Shown here: positions 5,920-14,700 of the stretch, piece by piece
Layout: each line of letters starts with the position of its first letter
Position numbering within the stretch: position 1 is the first letter of the stretch
IMG/VR virus record: IMGVR_UViG_3300022856_000036
Span: 1 to 24,398 of that record
Source of the DNA: a virus
Reading direction: 5' to 3' (one strand)
DNA: 24,398 bases
Program-made: the position numbers and the translations under genes
The notes under the pieces: model-generated
The model's input: only the letters and a program-made list of their open reading frames with translations
Databases searched by the model: none
Told to the model about the DNA's origin: nothing

Positions 5920-8900
5920 ATGGCAGAACAAACATTAATTCTTGGAACATTATTTACAGGTAAGCTAGACCCTTCGTTTAAGAAGTATCTAGTATCCATG
6001 AAACGATTGGTTCGTGGTGTTGGTGATGAGTTTACTAGGACTGGAACCAAAGCTACTAGAGCTACAGCAAAGGTAAAACAGTTTACGTCTGCTGTAAACG
6101 CAAGTAACAAAAAGTCAAAGATGGCTAGCTCTGGTGTGGGGGCTGGGTTTGCGTCTGCTGGTAATAAGGCTGGTGTAGCTACGTCACAAATAATGAAATA
6201 TAACGGAGTTGTAAGAGACAGTGTTATACAGCTTGTACGTTCTGGTGGTGTTGGGTTAGCCAATAGGTATGAACATATCGGCAGACGAGCCTTCCAAGCT
6301 ACATCACCAGTATTGCGGTTTACCCAAGCATTAAAAAGAATCTTTACAACAATGGGTGGTGGTGGTGGTGCAATTGGTGGTGGTGGTGGCCCTTTTAGAT
6401 TGATTGGTGATAGTGCAAAAGGTGCTTCGTCTAAAGTTGGGTCGTTCACAGAAAAGGTTGTCGATGGCAAAGAGCCAGTAAAAAAATATGGTGGGTTCCT
6501 AACAAGAATAGGGAAGGCATTTAAAACATTACTAGCGTATGGTGCTGCTGGTGCTGTTATTATGGGTATCACTCAGGCTTTACGTGCTGGTTTATCTGAG
6601 ATAGTTGCATACGACCAAGCACTAAAGAATCTTGAAGCAATCAGTGGTGCAACAACCCTAGAACTTATCATTATGGGTGACAAAATAAAGGATGTTGCCA
6701 GAACAACAAGGTTCTCTACCCGTGAGATTGGGCAGGGCATGGTCACCATAACACAGGCTGGTTTTACCGCTGTAGAAGCCATACAAACAATGCAAGCTGT
6801 AGCAGACCTATCAACCGGTACACTTACAAGCATGACAACAGTATCAGATTTGCTTACCACGGCTCTTAGAGCCTTTAACTTGGAAGCACTTCAGTCTGGT
6901 AGGGTTGCCGATGTTATGGCAAACGCTGTCAATAAATCAAAACTTACAGTTGACAAACTAAGGATTGCTTTCAACTTTGCAGGTGCTGCATCTGCTCAGG
7001 CTGGTCTATCAATCGAACAGACTGCTGCATCAATGATGGTTCTTGCTAACAATGGTCTTAGGGCTAGTACGATTGGTACTGGTTTTAGGCAGGTCTTGAA
7101 ACGTCTTATTGCACCAAACGAGAGATTGCGTGATGCATACCTTCAGGCTGGTGTTGCACTTGATGGCCTAACTATAGACCAAACACAATCATATGAAAAA
7201 GTTTTAATGAACATAACAAGGGTTTTGTTTGATGCTGAAACAAGAACGGTTGATATGGCTAAGGCATTTAAACTATTTGGTCTTAGGGGTTCACAGGCAG
7301 CTGCTATTCTAGTTAAAGAATATGCTTCTGGTAGATTTAAACAGGCTATTGATAGAACCTTTGATATCGGTACTGCTGCTAAGATGGCCGGTATACAGTT
7401 TCAAGGGTTAAAAGTATCAATCAAAAATTTAAAGGATAATTGGGGATTATTGTTTGTAGCCCTTGGAGAAGGTGGTATAAAAACTGCGCTGTCGGTTGTT
7501 CTTCAGTTGGCAAAGAAGTTGATAGTTGTTTTTACAGACTTAGCCTCAAGGGGGTTTTCTTCTGCCATCATGCAGGTAACGCTATTGACTGGAGCTATTT
7601 GGGGTTCAGTTAAAGCCGTAAATGCACTGGTTAAAGCATGGCAAATGTTAGCTAAGAGTAGATTTATGATATCGCTTATGTCTACAGGTGGTATAGCTGC
7701 TCTTGGAAGTAGTTGGATTGGTTTGATTGCACTTTTTGTTGCGTCAGCTACAATAGCTATCTATAAGTTCATTACGGCATCTGATAGGCTTGGAGATTCT
7801 TTTTTGAAACTAGCTGCTGACCATCATGGCGTTGCTATATCTCTTGAGTCTTATGCTGGAGCACTTGAAGAAATATCTAAAAGATTGAATGGCCCAGACG
7901 CTAAGACTGCTAGACAAGAATACGAGGCAACACTAGAAAGATTTGTTAAAGACCATCCTATTGTTGCTAAGTCTCTAGACGTATATACCACGTCAATAAA
8001 GAACAACATCGAGGCTATGAAAAACGCTTCTACTGATGAGTATTCTAAAGAGTTAAAAGAGCGACTTAGTGCTACTAGAGAATTAACCAGTGCAGAAACA
8101 GCTAGGAACATTTCAAGCGGTTTATGGGAATTTGCTAAGGGTGATTTTAATGGGTTTTTGAACCAATTTAGTATAACTTATAAGTTTTTAGAAAAAATGA
8201 ACGGAATAGCAGTTGGTAGTATTGAAGAATTAAGAAACGAAACATTCAAGATGATTGATAGTGTTAGCTTAAACGATTTTCCTCCACAGATAAGGGGGAT
8301 AATATTTATGCTTAAAAAATTGTCTGGTGCTGCTGGTGTGGTAGGTAGAGACTTGGAAATAATTGGTGAAGATATTGCTAATACTGGAAAAAACACGAAG
8401 GCTGGTCAGGATGCTATTAAAAAAACAGCAGATGCATTTTATGGTATAGCTGAAATAATAAGGAATATGCAACTAAAGAAAAAAGATTTTTCTATTGATG
8501 ATTATCTAGATATAAACAAAATGAAGCTTTCTAAAGAAGAATATGCTGCACTTGAAGCTCAGATGAAAAAGGTTATAGCCAAAGAAAAGGAACTTGCAAA
8601 AGAAAGAGCTAGGATTGACGCAGAGAATGCTAGGTATGCTCGGGCAGAAGAACCAGATTTTTTCAAGAATGCATTAGGACAGACCGATGACCAAGGTATA
8701 ATAAATAAACTAAGAGCCTCATTTGATACTTATGAGTCTGTATTAGCAACAGAGTTAGAGAGGATAGATGCTCAAGAGGGTAGATTTTATGGTAACTCTG
8801 TTAAGCGTGCAGAAGAAAAAGAAAAAGCTAAGGTAGATGCACTGCAAGACGCTACACTTGAAATGATGAAGATATTAAAGGCATCAGACATAAGTTTGTT

Positions 8901-9723
8901 GACCGAACAGGCTAGGACTTTAAGGGTTGAACTAGATAAAATAAATTCCCAGAAAAAAAACAACAGAGACCAGAATGAAGTAAATTCACTACAAGACAAG
9001 CTTGCCCTTGCTAATAAGGAATTAGCTATTTTACTTGCTGGTTTCAATAAGCTTATGGAGGACAACCCCACGTTAAAGACAGACGATTTAACGTTCTTAA
9101 ACCCTCTTATAATGGCATTTGATAAACTTGATATCAAGGTAAATAAGGCAGACCAAGCGGTTAATGACACATTTAAGAATTGGGAAAAGATAGGTGTTGA
9201 CGTTGGTAACTCTCTTGTAGATAACATAGCAAATGGTTTTGGGGAGATAGCATCTGGTGCAGACAGCATGGCTGAAAGGTTCCAGAGCATGGCTCAACGT
9301 ATGATTCAGGACATGATAGCACTGATATCAAAGGTTCTTATGTTGAAAGCATTACTTGGTGCAACAGGTGGATGGACTGGCGGTGGTTTGGTTAACAAGT
9401 TTGCACAGGCAGGTCTTGGTAAGCTTGGATTTGACAACCCCGTATCTTCTGTTGCAGGAAGTGCCATTGGTGGTATGGCACGTAGTTCTACACCTATTGC
9501 AAACAATATAATAAACCCTATCGGTAATATGGTAACACCAAAGGTTGCCCGTAGCGTAAGCGGTGGAGGTGGTACAACAACAACAACAAATCATTTTAAA
9601 ATTAATGCTGTAGATGCTGGCTCGTTTAATAAGCTTCTATCAAACAGGGGAGCAAGGGCTATAATGGTAAACACAATCACATCTAACAAACAGCACAATG
9701 GTGTTATAAGGAGTGGGAACTAA
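5920..9723 (+). CDS. Tape measure protein (gpH-like, TP901 family)
   Basis: A 1,267-residue protein, the longest after the tip gene. Residues 1-200 are basic and Gly/Ala/Ser-rich. Residues about 228-410 hold the TP901 tape-measure core (YDQALKNLEAISGA, TTRFSTREIGQGMVTITQAG, SAQAGLSIEQTAASMMVLAN). Hydrophobic segments lie near 205-224, 553-570 and 584-618 and could insert into the host membrane during DNA ejection. Residues about 860-1050 are charged, coiled-coil-like helix. The C-terminus (NIANGFGEIASGADSMAERF, then Gly-rich) is typical of tape measures and would contact the tail tip. Using the general rule of about 0.15 nm of tail per residue, the tail should be near 190 nm, an estimate only. 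It starts 1 nt after the chaperone gene and overlaps the next gene by 3 nt. Confidence 0.95.
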   Translation: MAEQTLILGTLFTGKLDPSFKKYLVSMKRLVRGVGDEFTRTGTKATRATAKVKQFTSAVNASNKKSKMASSGVGAGFASAGNKAGVATSQIMKYNGVVRDSVIQLVRSGGVGLANRYEHIGRRAFQATSPVLRFTQALKRIFTTMGGGGGAIGGGGGPFRLIGDSAKGASSKVGSFTEKVVDGKEPVKKYGGFLTRIGKAFKTLLAYGAAGAVIMGITQALRAGLSEIVAYDQALKNLEAISGATTLELIIMGDKIKDVARTTRFSTREIGQGMVTITQAGFTAVEAIQTMQAVADLSTGTLTSMTTVSDLLTTALRAFNLEALQSGRVADVMANAVNKSKLTVDKLRIAFNFAGAASAQAGLSIEQTAASMMVLANNGLRASTIGTGFRQVLKRLIAPNERLRDAYLQAGVALDGLTIDQTQSYEKVLMNITRVLFDAETRTVDMAKAFKLFGLRGSQAAAILVKEYASGRFKQAIDRTFDIGTAAKMAGIQFQGLKVSIKNLKDNWGLLFVALGEGGIKTALSVVLQLAKKLIVVFTDLASRGFSSAIMQVTLLTGAIWGSVKAVNALVKAWQMLAKSRFMISLMSTGGIAALGSSWIGLIALFVASATIAIYKFITASDRLGDSFLKLAADHHGVAISLESYAGALEEISKRLNGPDAKTARQEYEATLERFVKDHPIVAKSLDVYTTSIKNNIEAMKNASTDEYSKELKERLSATRELTSAETARNISSGLWEFAKGDFNGFLNQFSITYKFLEKMNGIAVGSIEELRNETFKMIDSVSLNDFPPQIRGIIFMLKKLSGAAGVVGRDLEIIGEDIANTGKNTKAGQDAIKKTADAFYGIAEIIRNMQLKKKDFSIDDYLDINKMKLSKEEYAALEAQMKKVIAKEKELAKERARIDAENARYARAEEPDFFKNALGQTDDQGIINKLRASFDTYESVLATELERIDAQEGRFYGNSVKRAEEKEKAKVDALQDATLEMMKILKASDISLLTEQARTLRVELDKINSQKKNNRDQNEVNSLQDKLALANKELAILLAGFNKLMEDNPTLKTDDLTFLNPLIMAFDKLDIKVNKADQAVNDTFKNWEKIGVDVGNSLVDNIANGFGEIASGADSMAERFQSMAQRMIQDMIALISKVLMLKALLGATGGWTGGGLVNKFAQAGLGKLGFDNPVSSVAGSAIGGMARSSTPIANNIINPIGNMVTPKVARSVSGGGGTTTTTNHFKINAVDAGSFNKLLSNRGARAIMVNTITSNKQHNGVIRSGN
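6355..6390 (+). repeat. GGT microsatellite encoding two Gly-5 runs
   Basis: (GGT)5 at 6355-6369 is followed by GCA ATT and then a second run of five glycine codons to 6390. It encodes Gly5-Ala-Ile-Gly5 at residues 146-157 of the tape measure. In-frame triplet slippage here would alter length by single glycines without breaking the gene. Confidence 0.85.
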
Positions 9724-10376
9724 TGAGTACAGAGATATTTCATTACCAACCAATGATGTTAGACACAAAAGGCGGTACTGTTTTCAATGTTGTTCATTCT
9801 GAATTTGAGAACATGGCAGGGCAACGTGGTTTAATATCCGAGAGGCAGAAACAGTATTTTTCGTTCTCATATAACGACAAGCTGTTACTACCGAATGAAT
9901 CAGAGACGTTAAGAGATGAGATACAGGCGTTTTACAATGCACGGCAAGGTTCTTATGACAACTTCTTTCTTCCTTCGTGGCGGTTAGAACTAAAGTTACA
10001 GGATGCTGTTACAACTGCTGATAATACCTTCACTTTATATAAGAATCCATCATATTTTGGGTTCTCAAAAACAATACTTGAAGCTGGGAATTATGTATAT
10101 TTTTGTCACAAGTTCCCAAGGGACTTTGAGGTTTCACCGACACATGAAGTTAGAAGAATAACTGATTGGTCTGAAAGCGGTGGTGAGTGGACTGTTACTG
10201 TTGACAGCACGTTTGATAACAACTATGGCGTTGGAACATACGTTCAGAAAGCTTATATCGTTTATTTTACATCACCTGATTTGTCGTACATAAAAGACAT
10301 ACCGTATAGCGTTGGGTACACAATAGACTTTGTAGAAGATTTATCAGAGTTATATCTATCAGATTATGGAGGTTAG
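9723..10376 (+). CDS. Distal tail protein at gpM position
   Basis: A 217-residue beta-rich protein that starts at ATG 9723, overlapping the tape-measure stop by 3 nt, with AAGGAG at 9708-9713. A helix plus strand pattern at residues about 65-86, ending FYNARQGSYDNFFLPSW, is characteristic of a family of phage minor tail proteins in which FFxARxGxxxxFxLPSW precedes a small beta domain. A second domain follows (LQDAVTTADNTFTLYKNP, later TVDSTF and VQKAYIVYFTSPDL). Similar proteins sit between the tape measure and the L-like protein and form the ring that joins tube and tip. It is about twice as long as lambda gpM, so it probably does not share that fold throughout. The name follows position and this motif. 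Confidence 0.82.
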   Translation: MSTEIFHYQPMMLDTKGGTVFNVVHSEFENMAGQRGLISERQKQYFSFSYNDKLLLPNESETLRDEIQAFYNARQGSYDNFFLPSWRLELKLQDAVTTADNTFTLYKNPSYFGFSKTILEAGNYVYFCHKFPRDFEVSPTHEVRRITDWSESGGEWTVTVDSTFDNNYGVGTYVQKAYIVYFTSPDLSYIKDIPYSVGYTIDFVEDLSELYLSDYGG

Positions 10377-10378
10377 TT

Positions 10379-11368
10379 ATGCCAAGAGAAGGCCCATTAG
10401 ATTTCTTTAAACAAAAAAACAAACTTCAGTATCAGTTGATTAACCTAGCTGTTGTTGAAGCTTCGTATGTATATATGTCTGACCTTGCCTCTACTTCTAC
10501 TAAGACCACAGCGGTTGTGTCAGAGACTGTAAGGGTTATATTAAATGCTGCTGTAACTGCTCACAGCTATGACTATGCTGCAAAAGGTGATGGCTATTGT
10601 TGGTGTCTTTCGTTTGATGACGGTGCTAACGTTGGTGCTATGAGGCAGGTATCTGCTTATAATTCTACCACTGGAACGTTTACTTTTACAGTACCTCTTG
10701 ACAATGACCCAACCACTGAACCAGACAGGATAAGAATATCAAAGAACCTGTTCCTTGCTGGCAAAGTAGATTCAGTTAATTTTTATATCCCAGATGAATC
10801 ATACGGTGACGATGTTAAAATGGTATATGTTCCATTCCCAATGACTATTGTACCAATGGGTACTAACGCCAAGGGTGAAGTTATGACCTTAGATATAACA
10901 CTGTCAGCGGTTAATAAGGTTATAGTTAATGCTGTGTTACTTGCTGATGGTATACAGGGAAACAGGGTATATCACTTAAGAGTATTTGAGGGTACTCTTG
11001 GTCAAGGTAAAGAATACTGTATCAAGGATTCAGCTTACATTGATTCAGTTTCAATTAACAACTCACAGATTCAGTTCTTGCTTGAGAGTAAGCACAACAT
11101 AGTAGACGTACAGCTTCCGGGTTGTACTTATAACATTGACTTTTGCAGGTTCAGGTTTAAGGGTGATGAATGTGGTTGGACATACACAGATGGTTCTAAG
11201 GGTGATGGTTACAGTTTTGATTACTATGAGAAAAAGAACGCAGCAGGAACAGTTATAAAAGAATACCCTCTTGTAAAATCAGACACATGTGACCACACTT
11301 TAAACGGTGCAAACGGTTGCCAAGCACATAACAATTCACTTAGATTTGGTGGGTTCCCAACATTATAA
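10379..11368 (+). CDS. Tail tip protein gpL-like with four-Cys C-terminal domain
   Basis: A 329-residue protein starting at ATG 10379 behind GGAGG at 10368-10372. The first 240 residues are beta-rich. The C-terminal domain has C256 and C265 (FCRFRFKGDECGW), C304 (DTCDH) and C314 (GCQAHNN), then LRFGGFPTL at the end. The C-x8-C spacing, later Cys pair and final RFGGFP are the hallmark of lambda gpL and the DUF2163/BR0599 families; the gpL C-terminal domain is known to bind a [4Fe-4S] cluster. All four ligands are present, so a cluster is expected. C249 lies nearby and is probably not a ligand. The protein should form part of the tail-tip baseplate ring beneath the tip fibre hub. It overlaps the next gene by 1 nt. 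Confidence 0.88.
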   Translation: MPREGPLDFFKQKNKLQYQLINLAVVEASYVYMSDLASTSTKTTAVVSETVRVILNAAVTAHSYDYAAKGDGYCWCLSFDDGANVGAMRQVSAYNSTTGTFTFTVPLDNDPTTEPDRIRISKNLFLAGKVDSVNFYIPDESYGDDVKMVYVPFPMTIVPMGTNAKGEVMTLDITLSAVNKVIVNAVLLADGIQGNRVYHLRVFEGTLGQGKEYCIKDSAYIDSVSINNSQIQFLLESKHNIVDVQLPGCTYNIDFCRFRFKGDECGWTYTDGSKGDGYSFDYYEKKNAAGTVIKEYPLVKSDTCDHTLNGANGCQAHNNSLRFGGFPTL

Positions 11369-11775
11369 TGAAGAAGAAATCATATCAAAAATACATAGGG
11401 TTACCTTTCAAGCACCATGGTCGTGACGTAGACGGCATTGACTGCTGGGGGTTACCAATGCTTTATTATAAAGAAGTGTTGGGGGTAGAACTTCAGGACT
11501 GGTGGTACGAATCCGACTGGTCTAAAAAAGGTGAGAACTATTTTGTAGATAACTATAAAGACTTTCATTTTGAAAGAGTTGATTCACCAACGAAGCACGA
11601 CATAGCTTTGATCTTTACTGACATTAAAACGAAGATACCGAACCATGCCATGATAATTATAGAACCACCAAACATAGCACTGACTGCTGCAAGTAGGGGT
11701 TCTCATCTAACAGATTTAAACAACAATGTTTGGAAGCGTAGGATAGAAGGATTTTATAGGTTATGCCAAGACTAA
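11368..11775 (+). CDS. NlpC/P60 peptidase (gpK-like, short)
   Basis: A 135-residue cysteine peptidase of the NlpC/P60 family. The catalytic cysteine is C26 in DGIDCWGL and the catalytic histidine is H93 in NHAMIII; the third polar residue is less certain. The region before the Cys (YIGLPFKHHGRD) is the usual family opening. Such proteins cleave peptide cross-links in the cell wall, letting the tail cross the peptidoglycan, or act in tip assembly as K does in lambda. Lambda gpK also carries an N-terminal JAMM/Mov34 domain, which is missing here; the size fits the NlpC domain alone. The start overlaps the L-like stop by 1 nt, and the end overlaps the next gene by 13 nt. Confidence 0.88.
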   Translation: MKKKSYQKYIGLPFKHHGRDVDGIDCWGLPMLYYKEVLGVELQDWWYESDWSKKGENYFVDNYKDFHFERVDSPTKHDIALIFTDIKTKIPNHAMIIIEPPNIALTAASRGSHLTDLNNNVWKRRIEGFYRLCQD

Positions 11776-14700
11776 CGTTAATTAAAAATCCATTAACACC
11801 TGAAGATAAAGTTGTATTTTACAGCCAAGAACTAGACCTTAAGACTTTCTTAGGCAAGTTTCTTTTTGTGAACCCAACTTGTAAGGGTTTTTTACAGAGC
11901 AACGAACTAGCGGTAAAACTTAACGATGTTTTACTTACCAACAAGAAAAGCCTAGCCAATCTTGTACTTAAAAATGATGATGAGTTTGTAGTGTTTCCCA
12001 ATATAACAACCGGTGTAGAGACGGCTGCTGTTGTTGCTACTGCTGCTGAAGTGGCTGCTACAACTGGGCCAGTTCTGGCAGCACCTGCAATAGCAGCACC
12101 ATCTGTTGCAGCTACTGGTTTAATATCTTCCAACCTAGCATTGGCTGGCATGTCTCAAACAGCAATAGGTGCTCTTGAATTAGGTGCGACAATGGCTGGT
12201 GTTAGTGGTAGTGTAAGTGTTGGGTCTGTTGTTGCAGAGATGGCTATATCAACAGCACTGTCTATGGGTGTCAACGCAATGTTTGCACCGTCACTATCAA
12301 GTCCATCTGGCCCTACAGACAGTTCACCTTCTTATGGATGGGACTTAAGTACATCAGCAAAAGAAGGAATAGCAATACCTGTTGTGTACGGTGAGCACTT
12401 GATTGGTGGCAACGTTATAACGTCAGCAAAAGAATATACTATACAGGAAGAATGGAGGTGGAAGGAAGCTAAGAAGGATAGGAAACCAACTTTAACTTGG
12501 AACGCATTCCCATTTTTAAATACATGCTTACTCGGTGCAACAGAACCTATCCGTGGTGTTGAGGTTGAATGTAAACTTGACACACCATACATATTCTTTA
12601 GTTATAAACTATGGGACGAGAAAAGATGGTTAAAGTTCTGGGCAGATTTATTTGATAAGATTACAGAAAACGACAATACGAATCCTATAACTACAACTTC
12701 ACATTTGGATTCTATAGTATCTACCATAAATGCAGCAGTTATTTATAGGTTGACACAAATAAACGAACAAGAAAGTCCTAAGTTTACTGAGATATTAGAC
12801 AACCCTAAAAAAGTTGCCAATCTTGATCTAGCTACAACAACTGTAAATCACATAATGACTAGCAATGCTTTATCTAAACCTGCTAGTGTTAATGGTAAGC
12901 TTTATATAGTAGATTTTGCAGAAGAGGTATTACGAAGAATAGAAGTCGCTATTGATGATGCACTCGATGCATCATGGGAAGATTTTAAGGACACTATAAT
13001 AGTTACTCCGTTTGACCCTATCTCACAGGGTAGTACATATACAGAGGTGTTCCAAAAATATGCAAAGGATAGAGATAATCTAGGTACTTACGTATTTGGT
13101 TGTTGGTACATAAACACTAGGGGGTTTGGGTTTTCATTAATACCTAATTATGAAAAGATAGCGGCTGCTTTTTTGTGGTTTGGAGACCTACTTACTAACG
13201 GAACTTGGGCAGAGGGTTTATACGACTGGGCAAAATTAGTTTTCAGACTTCTTGCCTTTGGTAATTTCGATGGTGGAGATCACGGTCTTGATACTCAAGA
13301 CCTAATAAACTTTGAAACATTTGCACTAGAGTTCCAGTTTGATGTTAAAGAAGTATTAATACCAAAATACTCAACCCCACGAGAGTTCATTTTTAACCTA
13401 AAAAGAGATGACGACTACGAAGAAGATATAAAACGAAGTCAAGTGTTACATCAACTAACAGCACTGTCTGAGGGTGAATGTAAGGGTCTTAAAGAAGTGT
13501 TTGTTGAGGACTCGCCAGCAAAGAACGTACAGAATTTAGAGATTTCTTTTTTCAAGGGTGATAACGCACAGAACATCTCTGTTGGTAATCAGATGGTGAA
13601 TACTTTTGACAACTTCAATCACGCTACCAAGTTTCATTCAAGGGATAATGAATTAAACGACAAGGTGGACTATGTAGAGTTTTTATCAACAAAAAACTTT
13701 TCGGTAGACAATGTTATAGTTGAAACACAGTCTACAATTTATCGTGTTTCAAAGAGTGGTCATACGAGACCCCTGAAACATAACTTTTTTAAGTTTGCTA
13801 TACAGGTTGGTTTTACATGGTCTGATTTTGATGCTTGGGACGGCTTGGAAGCAATAACTCCAGCAGCACTACAGGCTGGTGCTTTCTTACATCAGGAATA
13901 TGAGTTGAAGGGTCAGTTTGATACACAACCCACAATATCAAGGTTTGCAGCACTACCCATTAGAGACTTCCTTATGCCAGAGGCAGACCTACCCCTACTT
14001 GTAACGAGATTTCCTTTTGCTGCTCTAGGGTTGTGTGCTTGGCTAGGTATAACATTTGGTGGTGAAGAATATGTTCATCAAAGATACATATCAGACACAC
14101 CATATAGAGACACAGTTTTAAATGCTATAAAAGAAAAGATAACTACTTACTTTTTAGGTCAGGGAGAACGTATAAGGGTTAGGGTTATAAGGTTGGTTCC
14201 ATCGTGGGATAATTCTGGCTTTTCTCGCCAGGGTGCTTTTGATTTCAAGGTAACTGGCTTCCAAGAAGTTGCTTACAGGGGGTTTGACTATCCGAACACT
14301 GCACTGATGGGGATTAAGTTTAAGGCAAACTCAAAGTATAACGCTTCTATCCCAAAGATAACAACACTGCTTAAAGGAAAGAAGGTTCTTGTTCCAAAGC
14401 TTGAGTTGGTTGAGAAAGGCAAGGAAAGAGTTTACCACGAGTTGGCATGGTTTGATGAAGACGTAAACTTATACAGAAGTAGGCAACACAACGGTAATAA
14501 ATGTACTTATGCCCGTGACTCGGAGAACAGGATAGTATTTGTTGAGGAGTGGTCAGACAACCCAGTATGGTGTCTGTATGATTTAATAATAAATAAAAGA
14601 TATGGCCTTGGTAATTACACCTCTCAATTTAACCTGCCTATTGATTGGTATCTTGATACTGCTGAATACTGTGACACGTATGTACCTGATGGCACGGACA

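Noticed and set aside
5856-6572. Minus-strand open frame of 238 codons over the start of the tape measure
   Set aside because: The proline-rich composition reflects the reverse complement of Gly/Ala codons in the tape measure. It overlaps a well-supported gene completely.
8955-8961. A second in-phase A AAA AAC heptamer inside the tape measure gene
   Set aside because: A -1 shift would meet TGA at 8976-8978 after about five codons, and no strong stem follows. In an A-rich gene such heptamers occur by chance.
10414-10420. In-phase A AAA AAC heptamer at codons 12-14 of the L-like gene
   Set aside because: A -1 shift reaches a stop within about eight codons, with no conserved downstream frame to be joined. 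Treated as chance.
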